Below are positions 3,779 to 6,284 of a DNA stretch of 6,284 nucleotides, piece by piece. The notes beneath the pieces were generated by a model. That model was not told the DNA's origin. It worked only from the letters and a program-made list of their open reading frames with translations, and did no database searches. Origin of the DNA: Alphaproteobacteria bacterium (GTDB taxonomy: Bacteria > Pseudomonadota > Alphaproteobacteria > CAAHEQ01 > UBA3637); contig JAFYBU010000102.1 in NCBI GenBank assembly GCA_017540065.1, positions 1 through 6,284 of the forward strand. The letters are read 5' to 3'. The translations under genes were made by a program, and so were the position numbers. Numbering within the stretch: the stretch's first letter is position 1; the number at the start of each line of letters is the position of its first letter.

Positions 3779-5731
3779 TTAAAAAAAGCTGTAAGGGTCA
3801 ATATCTATACGCATATCAACGGATGCTGGTATTTTAATGGAATCTAACCAAAAATGCAAGTAATTTTGTATGCGTGTTTCTTTTGGTGTTTTTACCAACA
3901 ACCGGTACCGGAATTTTCCACGTAATTTAGAAATAGGTGCGACAACGGGCCCCAAAATTTCTATGTTTTTTTCTATTGGTGCCTTTTTTGACAACATTTG
4001 AATAGTTTGCCATGTGACAAGTTGATTACGTCCGCTGACAATAATACTTGCCAATCTGCCAAAAGGTGGCATATGCAATAATTTTCGTGTTGTCATTTCT
4101 TCATTCAAAAAGGTTGTTCTGTCATTTTGACTCAAGGCATTGATAATCAAATTTTCCGGATTATAAGATTGAAGAAGCGCCAATCCTTTTTTTTCTTCAC
4201 GTCCGGCACGTCCCATCACCTGCTGTAATAATTGAAAGGTGCGTTCTCCCGCTCGTAAATCGCCCCCAGCTAATCCCATATCAGCATCTACAACGCCGAC
4301 TAAAGTCAAGTTAGGAAAATGGTGTCCTTTTGCTAAAACCTGTGTTCCGATTAAAATGTCCAACTCTCCGGCTTCTATTTTTTGCATTAAAATTTCAAAA
4401 TCTTTTGGTTGTAATAAGGTGTCTGATGTAATTTGGGCAATTTTTGCATTTGGAAAAAGGGTTGTTACTTCTTCGGCAATTCTTTCTACGCCTGGGCCGC
4501 AAGCGACCATAGCCCCCTTTTCATGACACTGCGGACATTCTGTCGGAGTAGGCATGGTATAACCGCAATGATGACATTGTAAGGTGTGATTTCCCTTGTG
4601 TTCTACCAACCAAGCTGAACAATGCGGACATTGTATTCTGTGTCCGCAAGCACGACATAGCATCAACGGAGCATATCCCCGCCTGTTCAAAAATAACAAA
4701 GATTGTTCCCCGCGTAAAAGTCGATCGGCTAAAGCTTCCTGTAATTCTTTGGAAATAAAACGAACAGGTCCCTTTTCCTTTTTGCGCATATCTATAATAC
4801 GCGTTTCAGGTAATTCTGCTCCCGCATAACGTTCAGGCAATTTCAAGTGTAAATAACGTCCTTCCTTTGCGTGAGAATAGGTTTCTAGGCAGGGTGTTGC
4901 GCTGGCTAAAACAATTGGACAATCGGCTATTTTTGCCCGAACAATTGCCATATCACGTGCTTGATAAAGAACGCCTTCTTCCTGCTTGAAAGAAGGGTCA
5001 TGCTCTTCATCTACCACAATTAAACCCAAATTTAAAAAAGGTAAAAATAATGCAGAACGTGCTCCGACCAAAACTTGAGCTGATCCGTTTCGCACAGCTT
5101 CCCAAGTATCACGTCTTTGTTTTGGGGTAAGCGAAGAATGCCACAGAGCAGGGGTTACCCCAAAGCGGCTTTCAAAACGACGTAACCAGGCGGTTGTTAA
5201 TATAATTTCGGGTAATAATACCAAAACTTGTTTTTTTTGTTCTAAAATGTGTGCAATTTCTTCAAAATAAACTTCAGTTTTACCTGACCCCGTTACCCCA
5301 TCCAACAAAGCTACTTTAAATCCGGACAAGCCCTGCATGGCTTTAACGGCTTTTAATTGTTGAGGGGAAAAATCAATCTGTGTATGTCCCGGATTTGGGG
5401 GTAAAAAGACCAAAGGTTTTTTACTGACTTTTCCCATTTCCGAATTCAATGCCATTTTCAAAACAGCACCCAATGGGGCCAAAGTATATCCTGCTACCCA
5501 ATTAACAAAATCTATCGTTTGTTTTGGCAAGGCCGGTTCCGGTAAAACAGAATCGATTTTTTTTAATTTATCTTCGGGAAAATGATCTTCCGGTTTATTC
5601 GGCCAAACAACGCCAATCATCTTTTTTTTGCCCAAAGGAGCTTTGACAAATTGCCCCACCTGAACATTCAAATCTGTCAGATATTCGAAACTTCCCAAAG
5701 CCACAGGGAAAAGTACAAAAACGCGTTGCAT
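3779..5731 (-). CDS. priA: Primosomal replication-restart helicase PriA (N'), compact form
   Basis: DNA helicase that recognises stalled forks and reloads the replisome. Starting at the ATG at 5731 gives 650 residues beginning MQRVFVLFPV, the normal start of the 3'-end-binding domain (about 1-100). Walker A GVTGSGKT is at about 145-152, DEEH at 240-243, LASATPCLET at 274-283, the paired-cysteine zinc region at 359-410 (CRAC, CPHC, CHHC, CPQC), GTQVLAKGHHFPNL at 461-474 and QQVMGRAGR at 502-510; it ends IDIDPYSFF. Walker A comes about 80 residues earlier than in E. coli PriA (about 732 residues) because the winged-helix domain is missing; all helicase motifs are intact. An upstream TTG extension would overlap xerC and adds nothing family-like. 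It is first in an operon with the membrane protein and DUF167. Confidence 0.95.
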   Translation of the reverse strand: MQRVFVLFPVALGSFEYLTDLNVQVGQFVKAPLGKKKMIGVVWPNKPEDHFPEDKLKKIDSVLPEPALPKQTIDFVNWVAGYTLAPLGAVLKMALNSEMGKVSKKPLVFLPPNPGHTQIDFSPQQLKAVKAMQGLSGFKVALLDGVTGSGKTEVYFEEIAHILEQKKQVLVLLPEIILTTAWLRRFESRFGVTPALWHSSLTPKQRRDTWEAVRNGSAQVLVGARSALFLPFLNLGLIVVDEEHDPSFKQEEGVLYQARDMAIVRAKIADCPIVLASATPCLETYSHAKEGRYLHLKLPERYAGAELPETRIIDMRKKEKGPVRFISKELQEALADRLLRGEQSLLFLNRRGYAPLMLCRACGHRIQCPHCSAWLVEHKGNHTLQCHHCGYTMPTPTECPQCHEKGAMVACGPGVERIAEEVTTLFPNAKIAQITSDTLLQPKDFEILMQKIEAGELDILIGTQVLAKGHHFPNLTLVGVVDADMGLAGGDLRAGERTFQLLQQVMGRAGREEKKGLALLQSYNPENLIINALSQNDRTTFLNEEMTTRKLLHMPPFGRLASIIVSGRNQLVTWQTIQMLSKKAPIEKNIEILGPVVAPISKLRGKFRYRLLVKTPKETRIQNYLHFWLDSIKIPASVDMRIDIDPYSFF

Positions 5732-5754
5732 TTTTTCTTTTTTTCCTTTAAAAT
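5726..5754 (+). promoter_or_regulatory. Candidate xerC promoter overlapping the priA start
   Basis: TTGCAT (5726-5731) and TAAAAT (5749-5754) are spaced by 17 bp. The -35 box covers the priA start codon and the -10 box touches the priA Shine-Dalgarno sequence (AAAGGA on the minus strand, 5744-5749). The expected start near 5761 leaves about 16 bases of leader with the xerC ribosome site. Confidence 0.45.
5744..5749 (-). promoter_or_regulatory. Ribosome binding site deciding the priA start
   Basis: AAAGGA on the minus strand lies 12 bases before the ATG at 5731, slightly far but the only good match. It supports this start over a frame extension to 5788 that would run into xerC coding sequence. 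Confidence 0.55.
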
Positions 5755-5776
5755 CTTTTCCATAAGGATACACAAA

Positions 5777-6284
5777 ATGGAAACACAATTCAACCCTTTT
5801 GAATCAACTGCTACCGAAAAAGTACGCCAAACTATCCAAAAATGGCAAGAATACTTAATTTCAGAAAGGCGTCTTTCTCTTTTAACAGCAGAATCTTATT
5901 TGGAAGATTTAAAAGAATTTTTTACGTTTTTATTGGATGCATTGGGAAAAGAAATAGATTTAAAGGATTTGGAAAACTTAAAAATCACCGATTTTCGCGC
6001 ATTTTTGGCTTGGCGAACGGAACATAAAATATCAAAAGCGTCGATTGCGCGTGGTGTATCTGCACTTAAAAATTTCTTTCGTTTTTTGATGCGTGAAGGA
6101 TTGGTTCAAAACAAGGCGATTATGGCAGTTCGTTCAGCACGTCCCAATAAAATTTTGCCTCATCCGTTGTCGGAAGACCAGGCTAAAAAATTTTTGAAAA
6201 TAGCTTATTCAATGCAAAAAGAATCTTGGCAAGGGGAAAGAGATGTAGCCTTGTTTACCCTTATGTATGGGGCAGGACTCCGTA
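5777..6284 (+). CDS. xerC: Tyrosine recombinase XerC, N-terminal part
   Basis: Site-specific recombinase that with XerD resolves chromosome dimers at dif near division. The visible 169 residues begin METQFNPFES and cover the SAM-like core-binding domain (about 15-108, with SLLTAESYLEDLKEFFTFL and SIARGVSALKNFFRFLMREG) and the start of the catalytic domain (LSEDQAKKFLKIA, then GERDVALFTLMYGAGLR). The last complete codon is the first catalytic Arg; the His, second Arg and Tyr lie beyond the right edge. AAGGA (5764-5768) is eight bases before the ATG. The divergent priA partner and the GERDVALFTLMYGAGLR wording favour XerC over XerD or a phage integrase, although the missing C-terminal half leaves some doubt. 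Confidence 0.88.
   Translation, partial: METQFNPFESTATEKVRQTIQKWQEYLISERRLSLLTAESYLEDLKEFFTFLLDALGKEIDLKDLENLKITDFRAFLAWRTEHKISKASIARGVSALKNFFRFLMREGLVQNKAIMAVRSARPNKILPHPLSEDQAKKFLKIAYSMQKESWQGERDVALFTLMYGAGLR

Noticed and set aside
4239..4829. Plus-strand reading frames inside priA
   Set aside because: They are antisense to conserved helicase and zinc motifs of PriA and have no independent start signals or family features.
5732..5788. N-terminal extension of PriA by 19 residues
   Set aside because: The extension overlaps xerC coding sequence, has no family similarity, and covers the ribosome site before the ATG at 5731.

Overview
The window reads as chromosomal DNA of a low-GC (mid-30s % by eye) alphaproteobacterium. 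Four things support this: a cysteine-free L31 beginning MKKNTHPDYHEITVVMTDG; a compact 650-residue PriA that ends IDIDPYSFF and lacks the winged-helix domain (as I recall for Rickettsiales); divergent priA and xerC; and a tRNA-Gln(CUG) beginning UGGGGCG. The genus cannot be fixed from this sequence. Genes are tightly packed, with short leaders and overlapping ends.

Left part (1-1800): the 5' two-thirds of a bile-acid:sodium-symporter-type (BASS) transporter runs leftward off the edge. Divergent from it is a small AT-rich three-helix membrane protein of unknown function, followed by a 199-residue unknown soluble protein with its own terminator. The spaces between these genes hold two dispersed repeats: a 34-bp repeat (450-483 and 994-1027) and a 51-bp repeat (845-895 and 1758-1808).

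Middle (1798-2490): a 137-bp palindrome-rich element, closed by an outer inverted repeat and holding a row of five small stem-loops, sits just downstream of the tRNA-Gln terminator. The tRNA and rpmE (L31) are both on the minus strand, each with a near-consensus promoter and a terminator.

Right part (2453-6284): a pagP-type lipid A palmitoyltransferase gene, apparently leaderless, converges on and overlaps by 30 bp a minus-strand operon priA > two-helix membrane protein > DUF167. Its catalytic His, Asp and Ser are present, but the residue aligning with the E. coli Gly88 acyl-chain ruler is Lys. Divergent from priA, 45 bp away, begins xerC, which runs off the right edge just at its first catalytic arginine.

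The functional themes are housekeeping (replication restart, chromosome-dimer resolution, ribosome, tRNA), outer-membrane lipid A modification, and a repeat-rich patch with two unrecognised genes. The least explained parts are the repeat and palindrome elements and the substituted PagP. I found no defence system, CRISPR array or insertion sequence.
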